Source: Phenylobacterium sp.
GTDB lineage: Bacteria > Pseudomonadota > Alphaproteobacteria > Caulobacterales > Caulobacteraceae
Direction: 5' to 3'
Length of the DNA stretch: 13,963 nucleotides
NCBI GenBank assembly: GCA_019264505.1
Contig: JAHUZY010000308.1
Coordinates: 1 to 13,963, forward strand
Shown here: positions 1 to 6,703 of the stretch, piece after piece
Numbering within the stretch: position 1 is the first letter of the stretch
How the letters are laid out: each line of letters opens with the position of its first letter
Translations under genes and position numbers: made by a program
Notes under the pieces: model-generated
Database searches by the model: none
The model's input: only the letters and a program-made list of their open reading frames with translations
What the model was told of the DNA's origin: nothing

Positions 1-1
1 C

Positions 2-1441
2 TTCCAGGGCGGCGACCGCCTGATCATCCTGCAGGACACTGGCGACCTATTGCATGTCCCGGCCGCTGAGCAGGCCATCGCCCAAGAGGCCGTCAGCCGG
101 GCCCAGGCCGCCTTCGCCCGCATGGGGGAAATCGGCGACGACCAGATCAGCGCCTTTTTCGACGCCTTCGCCGCGCGCCTGGCCACGGACTCCGTCTGGC
201 GGACCATCGCCGCGGCCAACGCCGAGGACCTCGCCGCCGCCCAGAGCCGGGGCCGCTCGACCACGCGTCTGGCCCTCAGCGACCAGATGCGAGCCGACAT
301 GATCGCCGGCCTGCGCGCCTGGCGCGACGCCGCCCCGGCACGGGGCAAGGTGATCGACGCCGTCGACCACGACGGCTGGCGGGTGGAGCAGGTGACCGCG
401 CCGCTGGGCGTCGTGGCCTTCGTCTTCGAGGGCCGGCCCAATGTCTTCGCCGACGCCACAGGCGTGCTGCGGGCCGGCAACACCGTGGTCTTCCGGATCG
501 GGTCCGACGCCCTGCGCACCGCCCGCGCCATCGTCGAGGGCGCCCTGGATCCAGCCCTGGACGAGGCGGGCCTGCCCCCCGGCGCGGCAGTCCTGCTGGA
601 TTCCCCGGCCCATGCCGCCGGCTGGGCCATGTTCGCCGACTCCCGGCTTGGCCTGGCCGTGGCCCGGGGTTCAGGTCCTGCCGTCACCCAGCTGGGGGGC
701 GTGGCCCGCCAGGCCGGCGTGCCCGTCAGCCTGCATGGGACCGGCGGCGCCTGGATGACGGCCGACGCCGCCGCTGACCCCGAGCGCCTGTTCGCGGCCG
801 TCTTCCATTCCCTGGACCGCAAGGTCTGCAACACGCTCAACGTCTTCTGCGTCACCCGCGACGCGGCCGAGACCCTCGTCCCCATCTTCCTCTCGGCCCT
901 CGACGCGGCGGCCGAGCGCCGGGGACATGGGGTGAAGCTGCATGTGGTCGAGGGCGACGAGGCGGTTCTGCCGCAGGCCTGGCGCACCGCCCGCGTTCAG
1001 GTGTCCCGCGCCGAAGGCCTGAGCGACGAGGCCAAGGTCGATCTCCTGCCGCTGGCCGAACTGGGGCGCGAATGGGAGTGGGAAGAGACGCCGGAGCTGA
1101 CCTTGAAGGTGGTGGACGACCTCGACCACGCCATCAGCCTGTTCAACCGCTACAGCCCGCAGTTCTGCGCCAGCCTGATCAGCCAGGACGCCGCGGCCCA
1201 GGCCCGCTTCTACGCCAGCCTCAACGCGCCCTTCGTGGGCGACGGCTTCACCCGCTGGGTGGATGGCCAGTATGCGCTGAACAAGCCTGAGCTTGGCCTC
1301 TCCAACTGGGAATTCGGCCGGCTGTTCGCCCGGGGCGGCGTGCTGGCCGGCGACGGGGTCTTCACCGTCCGGGCCCGGGTGCGGCAGAGCGACATCCATC
1401 TGGATCGCGGCGGGGCGCCCACCCCCGCCCGCCGCGGCTGA
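2..1441 (+). CDS. proA: Glutamate-5-semialdehyde dehydrogenase (gamma-glutamyl phosphate reductase), open at left edge
   Basis: Second step of proline synthesis: NADPH-dependent reduction of gamma-glutamyl phosphate to glutamate-5-semialdehyde in the cytoplasm. Counting from the TTG at position 50 (463 residues), the aldehyde-dehydrogenase-like fold is recognisable from FEGRPNV (residues 127-132), followed by a GNTVVFR nucleotide-binding strand. The catalytic cysteine is Cys260 in DRKVCNTLN, and a ProA-like C-terminus reads DGFTRWVDGQ (about 398-407). The protein is divergent from the E. coli enzyme but fits the ProA layout. The frame is open to the window edge and the TTG at 50 has only a distant AGGA (33-36), so the true start is probably upstream and the gene is listed as 5' partial. 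nadD follows 11 bases after the stop, the usual alphaproteobacterial order. An alternative is another member of the aldehyde dehydrogenase superfamily, but the context favours ProA. Confidence 0.87.
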   Translation, partial: FQGGDRLIILQDTGDLLHVPAAEQAIAQEAVSRAQAAFARMGEIGDDQISAFFDAFAARLATDSVWRTIAAANAEDLAAAQSRGRSTTRLALSDQMRADMIAGLRAWRDAAPARGKVIDAVDHDGWRVEQVTAPLGVVAFVFEGRPNVFADATGVLRAGNTVVFRIGSDALRTARAIVEGALDPALDEAGLPPGAAVLLDSPAHAAGWAMFADSRLGLAVARGSGPAVTQLGGVARQAGVPVSLHGTGGAWMTADAAADPERLFAAVFHSLDRKVCNTLNVFCVTRDAAETLVPIFLSALDAAAERRGHGVKLHVVEGDEAVLPQAWRTARVQVSRAEGLSDEAKVDLLPLAELGREWEWEETPELTLKVVDDLDHAISLFNRYSPQFCASLISQDAAAQARFYASLNAPFVGDGFTRWVDGQYALNKPELGLSNWEFGRLFARGGVLAGDGVFTVRARVRQSDIHLDRGGAPTPARRG

Positions 1442-1452
1442 GGCCGATCGCC

Positions 1453-2112
1453 ATGTGGTTCGCCGGCCCTGCCCGCCGACTGCCCGCCGCTGGCCGGCCA
1501 GGGGCCCTGCGTCTGGGCTTCCACCTGGAGCCGGGGATGCGGGTGGGCCTGTTCGGCGGCTCGTTCAATCCGGCCCATGAGGGTCACGCCCATGTGGCCG
1601 AGACCGCCCGCCGACGGCTGGGCCTGGACCTGGTGGTCTGGCTCGTTTCGCCGCAGAACCCGCTAAAATCGGCCCACGAAACCGCGCCCCTGGCCACGCG
1701 CCTGGCCGGCGCCCAGGCCTTCGCCCGCCAGCGCGGTATGGCCGTCTCGGACGCCGAGACTCGCCTGGGCTCGCGCTACACCATTGATACCGTCCGGGCC
1801 CTCAAGGCGAGGTTTCCCGGGGTCGACTTCGTCTGGATCATGGGCGCCGACAGTCTGGCGACCTTCCACCGCGGGCGCGGCTGGACCCAGATCATGGCCG
1901 AAACGCCCGTGGCGGTGGTCTCGCGGCCCTGGATCTCGCTGAAGAGCCGGACCTCCCCGGCCGCCCGTCGCTTCGCCCGCCACCGGATCGCCTCGGCCCA
2001 GGCCCGCCGCCTGCCAGGCCTGGCCCCGCCCGCCTGGGTCTTCCTGCGCGGGCCATTGAATTTCCAGTCCTCCACCGCCCTGCGCGAACGGATGCGACCC
2101 ACCGACCTGTGA
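1453..2112 (+). CDS. nadD: Nicotinate-nucleotide adenylyltransferase
   Basis: Adenylates nicotinate mononucleotide to deamido-NAD in cytoplasmic NAD synthesis. The 219-residue product has the nucleotidyltransferase motif GGSFNPAHEGH (residues 35-45), then SRYTIDTV (107-114), IMGADSLATFHRGRGW (129-144) and the C-terminal SSTALR (206-211, the family's ISSTxIR). These are diagnostic for NadD. The start is uncertain. ATG 1453 gives a 28-residue Arg/Pro-rich leader with no clear Shine-Dalgarno. ATG 1537 (MRVGLFGG) has GGAG at 1527-1530 with 6-base spacing. Many alphaproteobacterial NadD proteins carry a short leader before this Met, so the longer form is kept. It sits 11 bases behind proA and is probably co-transcribed with it. 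Confidence 0.94.
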   Translation: MWFAGPARRLPAAGRPGALRLGFHLEPGMRVGLFGGSFNPAHEGHAHVAETARRRLGLDLVVWLVSPQNPLKSAHETAPLATRLAGAQAFARQRGMAVSDAETRLGSRYTIDTVRALKARFPGVDFVWIMGADSLATFHRGRGWTQIMAETPVAVVSRPWISLKSRTSPAARRFARHRIASAQARRLPGLAPPAWVFLRGPLNFQSSTALRERMRPTDL

Positions 2113-2128
2113 CATCTGCTCATGGCCC

Positions 2129-2157
2129 CTGACCGGGGCGCGCAATCGTGCTATGAT
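2129..2157 (+). promoter_or_regulatory. Predicted sigma-70-type promoter for the rsfS-rlmH-envC unit
   Basis: CTGACC (2129-2134) and TATGAT (2152-2157) are separated by exactly 17 bases. The -10 region also reads GCTATGAT, close to the Caulobacter housekeeping -10 (GCTANAWC). Transcription would start near 2164, giving a leader of about 25 bases to the rsfS start. A small hairpin, GCCCC-TGACC-GGGGC (2125-2139), overlaps the -35 box and lies just after the nadD stop. It lacks a T-tract and is unlikely to terminate on its own. The match is by eye and no transcript start is known. Confidence 0.5.
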
Positions 2158-2177
2158 GGTCTTTGCGTGGACTTTAG

Positions 2178-2182
2178 AGGAG
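2178..2182 (+). promoter_or_regulatory. Ribosome binding site that fixes the CTG start of rsfS
   Basis: AGGAG lies 7 bases before CTG 2190, the best Shine-Dalgarno in this gap. No ATG, GTG or TTG in the rsfS frame exists between the in-frame TAG at 2175 and GTG 2322. The nearby GTG at 2197 is in another frame that stops near 2290. The site therefore supports CTG initiation. Confidence 0.6.
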
Positions 2183-2189
2183 TTTCCCG

Positions 2190-2609
2190 CTGAATAGTGA
2201 AGCCGCGCAGCGCGCGCAGGAGACCGCCGGCTCAGCCGTCGGATCCTCGGACGTCCAGGCCAGAATCGAGGCCCTGGAGCAACTTATACTGAGCCGCCTC
2301 GACGAGGATCAGGCCCAGGACGTGGTGGTCATCGACCTGACGGGCAAGAGTGCGGTGGCCGATGGGCTGATCGTGGCTTCTGGCCGGTCGCAGCGTCATG
2401 TGGGCGCCATCGCCGATCACCTGCTGCGCGCCCTCAAGGAGCACGGCTATGGCCGCGCCCGGGTCGAGGGCATGCCGCACTGTGACTGGGTGCTGATCGA
2501 CACCGGCGACATCATCGTCCACCTGTTCCGTCCCGAAGTCCGCAGCTTCTACAATATCGAGAAGATCTGGTCCCTGGACGCTTCGGGCCACGCCGTCCCC
2601 ACATCCTGA
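2190..2609 (+). CDS. rsfS: Ribosome silencing factor RsfS, apparent CTG start
   Basis: RsfS (RsfA/Iojap/DUF143 family) binds ribosomal protein uL14 and blocks 30S-50S joining when nutrients are short. The core matches the family: VVVIDLTGKS, then SGRSQRHVGAIADH, EGMPHCDW, DTGDIIVHLF and FYNIEKIWS. The first ATG/GTG/TTG in frame is GTG 2322, which would remove the N-terminal helix (ALEQLILSRLDED) and the first strand. The upstream frame stays open to a TAG at 2175. Within it, CTG 2190 is placed 7 bases after AGGAG (2178-2182), and gives 139 residues with the whole domain. I therefore take CTG as the start. The first roughly 24 residues are a low-complexity leader. rlmH follows 10 bases downstream, the conserved rsfS-rlmH pairing. 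Confidence 0.88.
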   Translation: MNSEAAQRAQETAGSAVGSSDVQARIEALEQLILSRLDEDQAQDVVVIDLTGKSAVADGLIVASGRSQRHVGAIADHLLRALKEHGYGRARVEGMPHCDWVLIDTGDIIVHLFRPEVRSFYNIEKIWSLDASGHAVPTS

Positions 2610-2619
2610 CGAGGCGAAC

Positions 2620-3084
2620 TTGCGGGTCGTGATCCTCGCCGTGGGCCGTCTGGCCCGCGCGCCGGAGACGGAGCTCGTACGCCTCTATGCCGACCGCGCC
2701 ACCGCCGCGGGCCGGGTCCTGGGCCTTGGTCCGGTGGAGATCGTCGAGGTGGAAGGTCGCAAGCCGGGCAAGGCCGCCGAGGCCGAGGCCCTGCGCCCCC
2801 ATTTCAAGGACGCCCACGTCCTGGTCTGTGACGAGCATGGCCAGGCGCGGACCTCCCGGGCCTTCGCCGAGGAGATCGCCCGGCTGCGCGACGACGGGAC
2901 CCGACGCCTGGTCCTGGTGATCGGCGGCGCCGATGGGCTCGATCCGGCCCTGATGGGCGAGGCCCACGGACGGATGGCTTTCGGTCCGCAGACCTGGCCC
3001 CACGCCCTGGTCCGGGCCATGCTGGCCGAACAGGTCTATCGCGCCGTCACCATCCTGGCCGGGAGCCCCTACCATCGTGACTGA
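2620..3084 (+). CDS. rlmH: 23S rRNA (pseudouridine-1915-N3)-methyltransferase
   Basis: RlmH is a small SPOUT-class methyltransferase that makes m3-pseudouridine at position 1915 in helix 69 of 23S rRNA on assembled 70S ribosomes, using S-adenosylmethionine. The 154-residue product has the family length, the SAM-binding loop VIGGADG (100-106), the helix LAEQVYRAVTI and the invariant C-terminus PYHRD (150-154). The start is TTG 2620, with GAGG (2611-2614) five bases upstream. It lies 10 bases after rsfS, and its last codons overlap the GTG start of the next gene by 8 bases, so translational coupling is likely. Confidence 0.95.
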   Translation: MRVVILAVGRLARAPETELVRLYADRATAAGRVLGLGPVEIVEVEGRKPGKAAEAEALRPHFKDAHVLVCDEHGQARTSRAFAEEIARLRDDGTRRLVLVIGGADGLDPALMGEAHGRMAFGPQTWPHALVRAMLAEQVYRAVTILAGSPYHRD

Positions 3085-3979
3085 GGCCTGGGTTCAAGCG
3101 CGCGGCAGAGCTGTCACAGGGCTGATCCTGGCCATGGGTCTGGCCGGCGTGAGCCTCGTCGTCGCCGTCGCCGCCCCGGCCGGCGGGCTGCGGCTCGAGA
3201 CCCTGGACGCCCGGGAACAGGCCCTCAACGCCGAGCGCGGCGAAAATGACAACCAGCTCGCCCGCCTGCTGTCGGTTCTGCAGCAGTTGCGACAGGACCC
3301 GCCGCCGGCCCTGCTGGTGAAACCCGACGACGCCCGGGACGCGGTGCGGGCCGCGATACTGGTCAGGGCCATGACGCCGGAGCTGCAACGCCGCGCCATG
3401 GTCTACGCCGCCGAGGCCACCGATCTTGCCCGGCAGCGGCGCCTGGCCGCCGTGGCCAGCGAGAGCCTGTTCACCGCAGAGAGCGAGCGCGCCGAGGCCA
3501 GGCCTACGCCTGAGGCGGTGGATCCGAGCGGCGCGGCCTTGCGGGGTTACGCCACGGCCCCGGCGGAGGGTCTGTTCGACGGCCCCCTGCAGGCGCCTGA
3601 TGTCCTGCTGACCCCGGCTGAGGGGCCGGTGACCCACAAGTTCGGCGAAGCCCTGCATGGCACAGCAAGACATCAGGGACAGACGATCCTCACCGCTCGG
3701 GGCGCCCGTGTACAAAGTCCGGGCGCCGGGCTGGTGCAGTATGTGGGACCGGTGCGAGGATGGGGCGTCATCTTGATCTTAAGGATGAGCGGTGGATACC
3801 ATCTGGTTCTGGCGGGCCTCGATCGCGTGAGCGTCGAGGTCGGGCAGACGGTGGCGGCGGGCGCGCCGGTGGGCTGGATGGCCGACGACGGCGCCGCGTC
3901 CTCGGAGCTCTATCTTGAGGTCCGCGAGAAGGGCGCGCCGGTAGACCCGTCGCGCTGGCTAAAAAAAGAAGCGGGCTGA
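3077..3979 (+). CDS. EnvC-like murein hydrolase activator, degenerate LytM (M23) domain
   Basis: The 300-residue protein has an N-terminal hydrophobic segment (about 14-34, signal anchor or signal peptide), a short helical/coiled-coil stretch (about 40-140) and a C-terminal LytM domain (about 180-296). The stretch PPPALLV (75-81) with DDARDAVRAAILVRA is characteristic of EnvC proteins. Of the four M23 zinc ligands only His199 (HQGQT, where HxGxD is expected) remains. The later histidines are replaced in LAGLDRV and SSELYLEV. E. coli EnvC has the same kind of loss and works by activating amidases during cell separation, so an activator role is inferred rather than peptidase activity. It is shorter than EnvC (about 420 residues), mostly through loss of coiled coil. 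GTG 3077 overlaps rlmH; ctpA follows after 71 bases. Confidence 0.85.
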   Translation: MTEAWVQARGRAVTGLILAMGLAGVSLVVAVAAPAGGLRLETLDAREQALNAERGENDNQLARLLSVLQQLRQDPPPALLVKPDDARDAVRAAILVRAMTPELQRRAMVYAAEATDLARQRRLAAVASESLFTAESERAEARPTPEAVDPSGAALRGYATAPAEGLFDGPLQAPDVLLTPAEGPVTHKFGEALHGTARHQGQTILTARGARVQSPGAGLVQYVGPVRGWGVILILRMSGGYHLVLAGLDRVSVEVGQTVAAGAPVGWMADDGAASSELYLEVREKGAPVDPSRWLKKEAG

Positions 3980-3985
3980 CCCGCT
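3961..3985 (-). terminator. Terminator-like hairpin with T-tract, minus-strand orientation
   Basis: AGCGGG (3970-3975), a 4-base loop and CCCGCT (3980-3985) form a 6-bp GC-rich stem. Read on the minus strand it is followed by TTCTTTTTTT (complement of 3961-3970), the layout of an intrinsic terminator. The A7 run also encodes Lys-Lys near the end of the EnvC-like protein, and the stem contains that gene's stop codon, so the resemblance may be chance. No minus-strand gene is visible upstream. On the plus strand the hairpin could protect or punctuate the mRNA 3' end. Confidence 0.35.
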
Positions 3986-4032
3986 CGTGGGGACTACAGA
4001 CGCGCATGGCGGCATGAAATCGCCGCAAAGGG

Positions 4033-4044
4033 AGCCTTAAGGCT
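4033..4044. repeat. Perfect 12-bp palindrome just before ctpA
   Basis: AGCCTTAAGGCT ends six bases before the ctpA ATG. It overlaps the end of the purine-rich AAGGGAG (4028-4034), which is the best Shine-Dalgarno candidate but lies 16 bases from the start. The closer AGGG (4045-4048) is only 2 bases from the ATG. The palindrome could be an operator or a small structure affecting ribosome access. Confidence 0.4.
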
Positions 4045-4050
4045 AGGGCT

Positions 4051-5439
4051 ATGAAGCAGTATCTGATGATCGGCGCGGCGGCCTTCGTCCTCGGGGCGGG
4101 CTCCATGGCCTATGTGAGCCAGCAGGCCCAGGCCTCGGCCCAGCAGCCCAAGGCTCAGACCTATCGGATGCTGGAGCTGTTCGGCGATGTCCTGGACACC
4201 GTCGAGCGGCAATACGTCACCGACGTCGATCAGAGCAAGCTGATCGAGTCGGCCATCGACGGCATGCTCACCTCGCTGGACCCCCACTCGGGCTATCTGA
4301 ACCGCGAAAGCTTCGACGAGATGCGTGACCAGACCCGCGGCGCCTATGGCGGCCTCGGCATCGAGGTCACCAGCGAGGATGGCGTGGTCAAGGTGATCTC
4401 GCCCATGGACGGCACCCCCGCCTTCAAGGCCGGCATCAAGGCCGGCGACTACATCACCGCCGTGGACGGCGCCAGCGTGCTGGGCATGACCGTCAGCGAG
4501 GCGGTCAAGCAGATGCGCGGCAAACCCGGCGAGCCGGTGGTCCTGAGCATCGCCCGGGAAAAGAGCGAACCCTTCGACGTGACGGTCGTGCGGGAGATCA
4601 TCGAACCCAAGTCCGCGGTCGCGCGGATGGAGGGCGACTACGGCTTCCTGCGGGTCTCGGCCTTCAACGAACGCACCACCGATGAGGCCGAGCGGGTCTT
4701 CACCGAACTGCGCGCCGCCAATCCGCAGATGAAGGGGCTGATCCTCGACCTGCGCAACAATCCCGGCGGCCTGCTCGATCAGGCCGTGGGCCTGTCGGAC
4801 CTGTTCCTGGAAGGGGGCGAGATCGTCTCCCAGCGGGGGCGCAACGCCCGCGACGTGGAACGCTACAACGCCCGTCCCGGCGACATCGCCGAGGGTCTGC
4901 CGATCGTGGTGCTGATCAATACCGGCTCGGCCTCGGCCGCCGAGATCGTCGCCGGCGCCCTGCAGGATCGCAAGCGCGCCGAACTGGTCGGCCTGACCAG
5001 CTTCGGCAAGGGCTCGGTGCAGACCGTGATCCCCCTGCGTGGCGGCATGGACGGGGCGCTGAAGCTCACCACGGCCCGCTACTACACGCCATCGGGCCGC
5101 TCCATCCAGCAGACCGGGATTGAGCCGGACCTGGAGGTGGCCGCCAGCCGGACCGAGGCCCAGGCCATCGCCAACCGGGCCTTCCAGTTCAGCGAGGCCT
5201 CCCTGCGCAACGCCCTGACCGCCGGCGAAGGCCAGGCTCGCCGGGGCGCCCACGAACCGGCCGAAGCCCCGCCGGAATCCTTCGACGAGGAGAAGGACTT
5301 CCAGTTGGTGCGGGCGCAGGACGTGCTGAAATACGGCTCCGTGGCCGCGACGCCCAAGCTGCCCAAGCCGGAGGCCCGTCTGGCCGAGGTGATCGGCGCC
5401 GGCCGCGACAAGGTGGCGACGGCGCCCAAGGCCAACTGA
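4051..5439 (+). CDS. ctpA: C-terminal processing peptidase, S41 family
   Basis: Periplasmic serine protease that trims or degrades envelope proteins; CtpA-type enzymes often act on peptidoglycan hydrolases. The 462 residues show an N-terminal signal/anchor (about 4-24), the S41 helical region with LTSLDPHSGYL (73-83), a PDZ domain (about 99-180, GGLGIEV, AGIKAGDYITAVDG), LILDLRNNPGG (230-240) and the catalytic core. Ser295 in GSASAAE is the predicted nucleophile, and Lys320 in FGKGSVQ, 25 residues later, is the general base, as in the Ser/Lys dyad of the family. After about 385 comes an acidic, low-complexity tail ending in a basic stretch. ATG 4051 leads straight into the signal sequence. 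Its place behind an EnvC-like factor suggests a shared role in controlling cell-wall hydrolysis, as an inference. Confidence 0.94.
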   Translation: MKQYLMIGAAAFVLGAGSMAYVSQQAQASAQQPKAQTYRMLELFGDVLDTVERQYVTDVDQSKLIESAIDGMLTSLDPHSGYLNRESFDEMRDQTRGAYGGLGIEVTSEDGVVKVISPMDGTPAFKAGIKAGDYITAVDGASVLGMTVSEAVKQMRGKPGEPVVLSIAREKSEPFDVTVVREIIEPKSAVARMEGDYGFLRVSAFNERTTDEAERVFTELRAANPQMKGLILDLRNNPGGLLDQAVGLSDLFLEGGEIVSQRGRNARDVERYNARPGDIAEGLPIVVLINTGSASAAEIVAGALQDRKRAELVGLTSFGKGSVQTVIPLRGGMDGALKLTTARYYTPSGRSIQQTGIEPDLEVAASRTEAQAIANRAFQFSEASLRNALTAGEGQARRGAHEPAEAPPESFDEEKDFQLVRAQDVLKYGSVAATPKLPKPEARLAEVIGAGRDKVATAPKAN

Positions 5440-5470
5440 TCCGCATCCTCAGGCCTTCCCCCAGGGCGGC

Positions 5471-5515
5471 TTAAGGTGTTCGTTAACCATGTTCGCGCAG
5501 AACCGGGGCTAGGCT
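5471..5515 (+). promoter_or_regulatory. CtrA-like motif and possible promoter before the YibQ-type gene
   Basis: The 103-base gap after ctpA contains TTAA (5471-5474), eight bases, then TTAACCAT (5483-5490). The Caulobacter CtrA full site is TTAA-N7-TTAAC, so the spacing is one base too long, but TTAACCAT itself is a reported CtrA-associated element. Seventeen bases later GCTAGGCT (5508-5515) loosely resembles the Caulobacter -10 (GCTANAWC). This would allow cell-cycle-controlled expression of the downstream gene apart from ctpA. The support is weak and by eye only. Confidence 0.3.
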
Positions 5516-5542
5516 GGTCTGCAGGATAGGGTTCGGCGAGCC

Positions 5543-6703
5543 ATGGCGAAGTTTTCCAAGAAGAGCCTGACGCCGGCCATGGCGTCACCCAAGCCCGCCG
5601 GCGCAGGCGCCCTTGGCCATGTCCGCATGGCCCTCGCCAACCCCTATATCAGCGCCAGCGGCGCGGCCCTGCTGTTCCTCCTGACCCTGACAGCCCTGGT
5701 CATGATCATCGGCGACCCCAAGGCGGGCGCGCCGGTCATTCGACTGCCGTTGGCCCAGGCCGTGGTGGCCGCCGCGCCGCCCGGCTGGCGCGAGGCGCTC
5801 ACCGCCGATGGGTCGGGGCCAGGGGTGGTCGAGGAAGTCTTCGAACTCTCGGAGACCCCCATCCCCGACTCCGAGGCCATGGGCGAGGCGGTGATCACCA
5901 TGCCGGGCGCTGCGGCAGCCCGCAGTCACCAGCCCCTGCCGCCAGCGCCGATCGCGGGCCTTCATAATCCCGGCCCCAATGGTCCCCTGCCGGTGATCGC
6001 CGCCAATGGCCGGACGCCGGCCCAGGCCTATGCCCGCCCCTTCCAGTCCAATGGCAAGCCCAAGGTCAGCCTGATCGTCGGCGGGCTGGGCCTGAATAGC
6101 CGGGCGACCCGCGAAGCCATCGAGACCCTGCCTGGCGAGATCACCCTGTCCTTCGTGCCCTATGCCGAAGGTCTGCAGGGCTGGATCGATCTCGCCCGGG
6201 AACATGGCCATGAGGTGCTGCTCGAGACGCCCATGGAGCCTGTGGACTATCCCGACAATGACCCGGGCCCCTACACCCTGCTGGCCAGCTCCGGCCCGGC
6301 CGAGACCAGCCGCCGGCTGGAGTGGCTGCTGTCGCGGGCCACAGGCTATTTCGGCCTGACTAACTATCTGGGCTCCCGCTTCCTCAATTCCGATCCAGCC
6401 ATGGCGGCCTTCACGACGGTGTTGAAGACCCGCGGCCTGGCCTTCATCGATGATGGCCAGGCGGCCGGTCGGGGGCTTGGGATTCCGCGGGCCTCGGCAG
6501 GGCGGATCATCGACGATCAGCTGTCGAGCGAGGCCATCGACCAGCAGCTGTTGGCCCTGGAGGCCCAGGCGTTGCAGAACGGCCAGGCCCTGGGCTCGGG
6601 CTTCGCCTATCCGCTGACCATCGCCCAGGTGGCCCAGTGGACCCAGGCCGTGGAGTCCAGGGGCTATCAGCTCGCGCCAGCCTCGGCCCTGACTCGCCGA
6701 TGA
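5543..6703 (+). CDS. Divergent polysaccharide deacetylase (YibQ/DUF610 type), probable pseudoenzyme
   Basis: The 386-residue protein has a basic cytoplasmic N-terminus, one transmembrane helix (about 38-57), an Ala/Pro-rich periplasmic linker (about 60-170) and a divergent polysaccharide deacetylase domain (about 172-381). The domain is recognised by GHEVLLETPMEPVDYP (222-237), LGSRF (276-280), GLAFIDDG (298-305) and the C-terminal YQLAPASAL. E. coli YibQ has IDDFG, NHMGS and IGHP at the proposed metal-site positions; here they read VGGLG (179-183), NYLGS (274-278) and SGFAY (352-356), so the Asp pair and both His are gone. Loss of deacetylase activity is inferred. The domain's substrate is not known even in intact members. 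It lies after envC and ctpA, as envC-yibQ does in E. coli, and its stop overlaps the rppH start. Confidence 0.85.
   Translation: MAKFSKKSLTPAMASPKPAGAGALGHVRMALANPYISASGAALLFLLTLTALVMIIGDPKAGAPVIRLPLAQAVVAAAPPGWREALTADGSGPGVVEEVFELSETPIPDSEAMGEAVITMPGAAAARSHQPLPPAPIAGLHNPGPNGPLPVIAANGRTPAQAYARPFQSNGKPKVSLIVGGLGLNSRATREAIETLPGEITLSFVPYAEGLQGWIDLAREHGHEVLLETPMEPVDYPDNDPGPYTLLASSGPAETSRRLEWLLSRATGYFGLTNYLGSRFLNSDPAMAAFTTVLKTRGLAFIDDGQAAGRGLGIPRASAGRIIDDQLSSEAIDQQLLALEAQALQNGQALGSGFAYPLTIAQVAQWTQAVESRGYQLAPASALTRR

Noticed and set aside
2197..2292. GTG at 2197 as a short gene start before rsfS
   Set aside because: The frame ends at a TGA near 2290, has no recognisable product and is not the rsfS frame.
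3994..5253. 419-codon open frame on the minus strand opposite ctpA
   Set aside because: ctpA is clearly coding. The reverse frame gives repetitive Gly/His/Asp-rich sequence with no family match, a typical GC shadow.
6637..6699. Longer rppH start at 6637
   Set aside because: It would overlap the YibQ-type gene by more than 60 bases. ATG 6700 gives the normal RppH N-terminus and an ATGA overlap.
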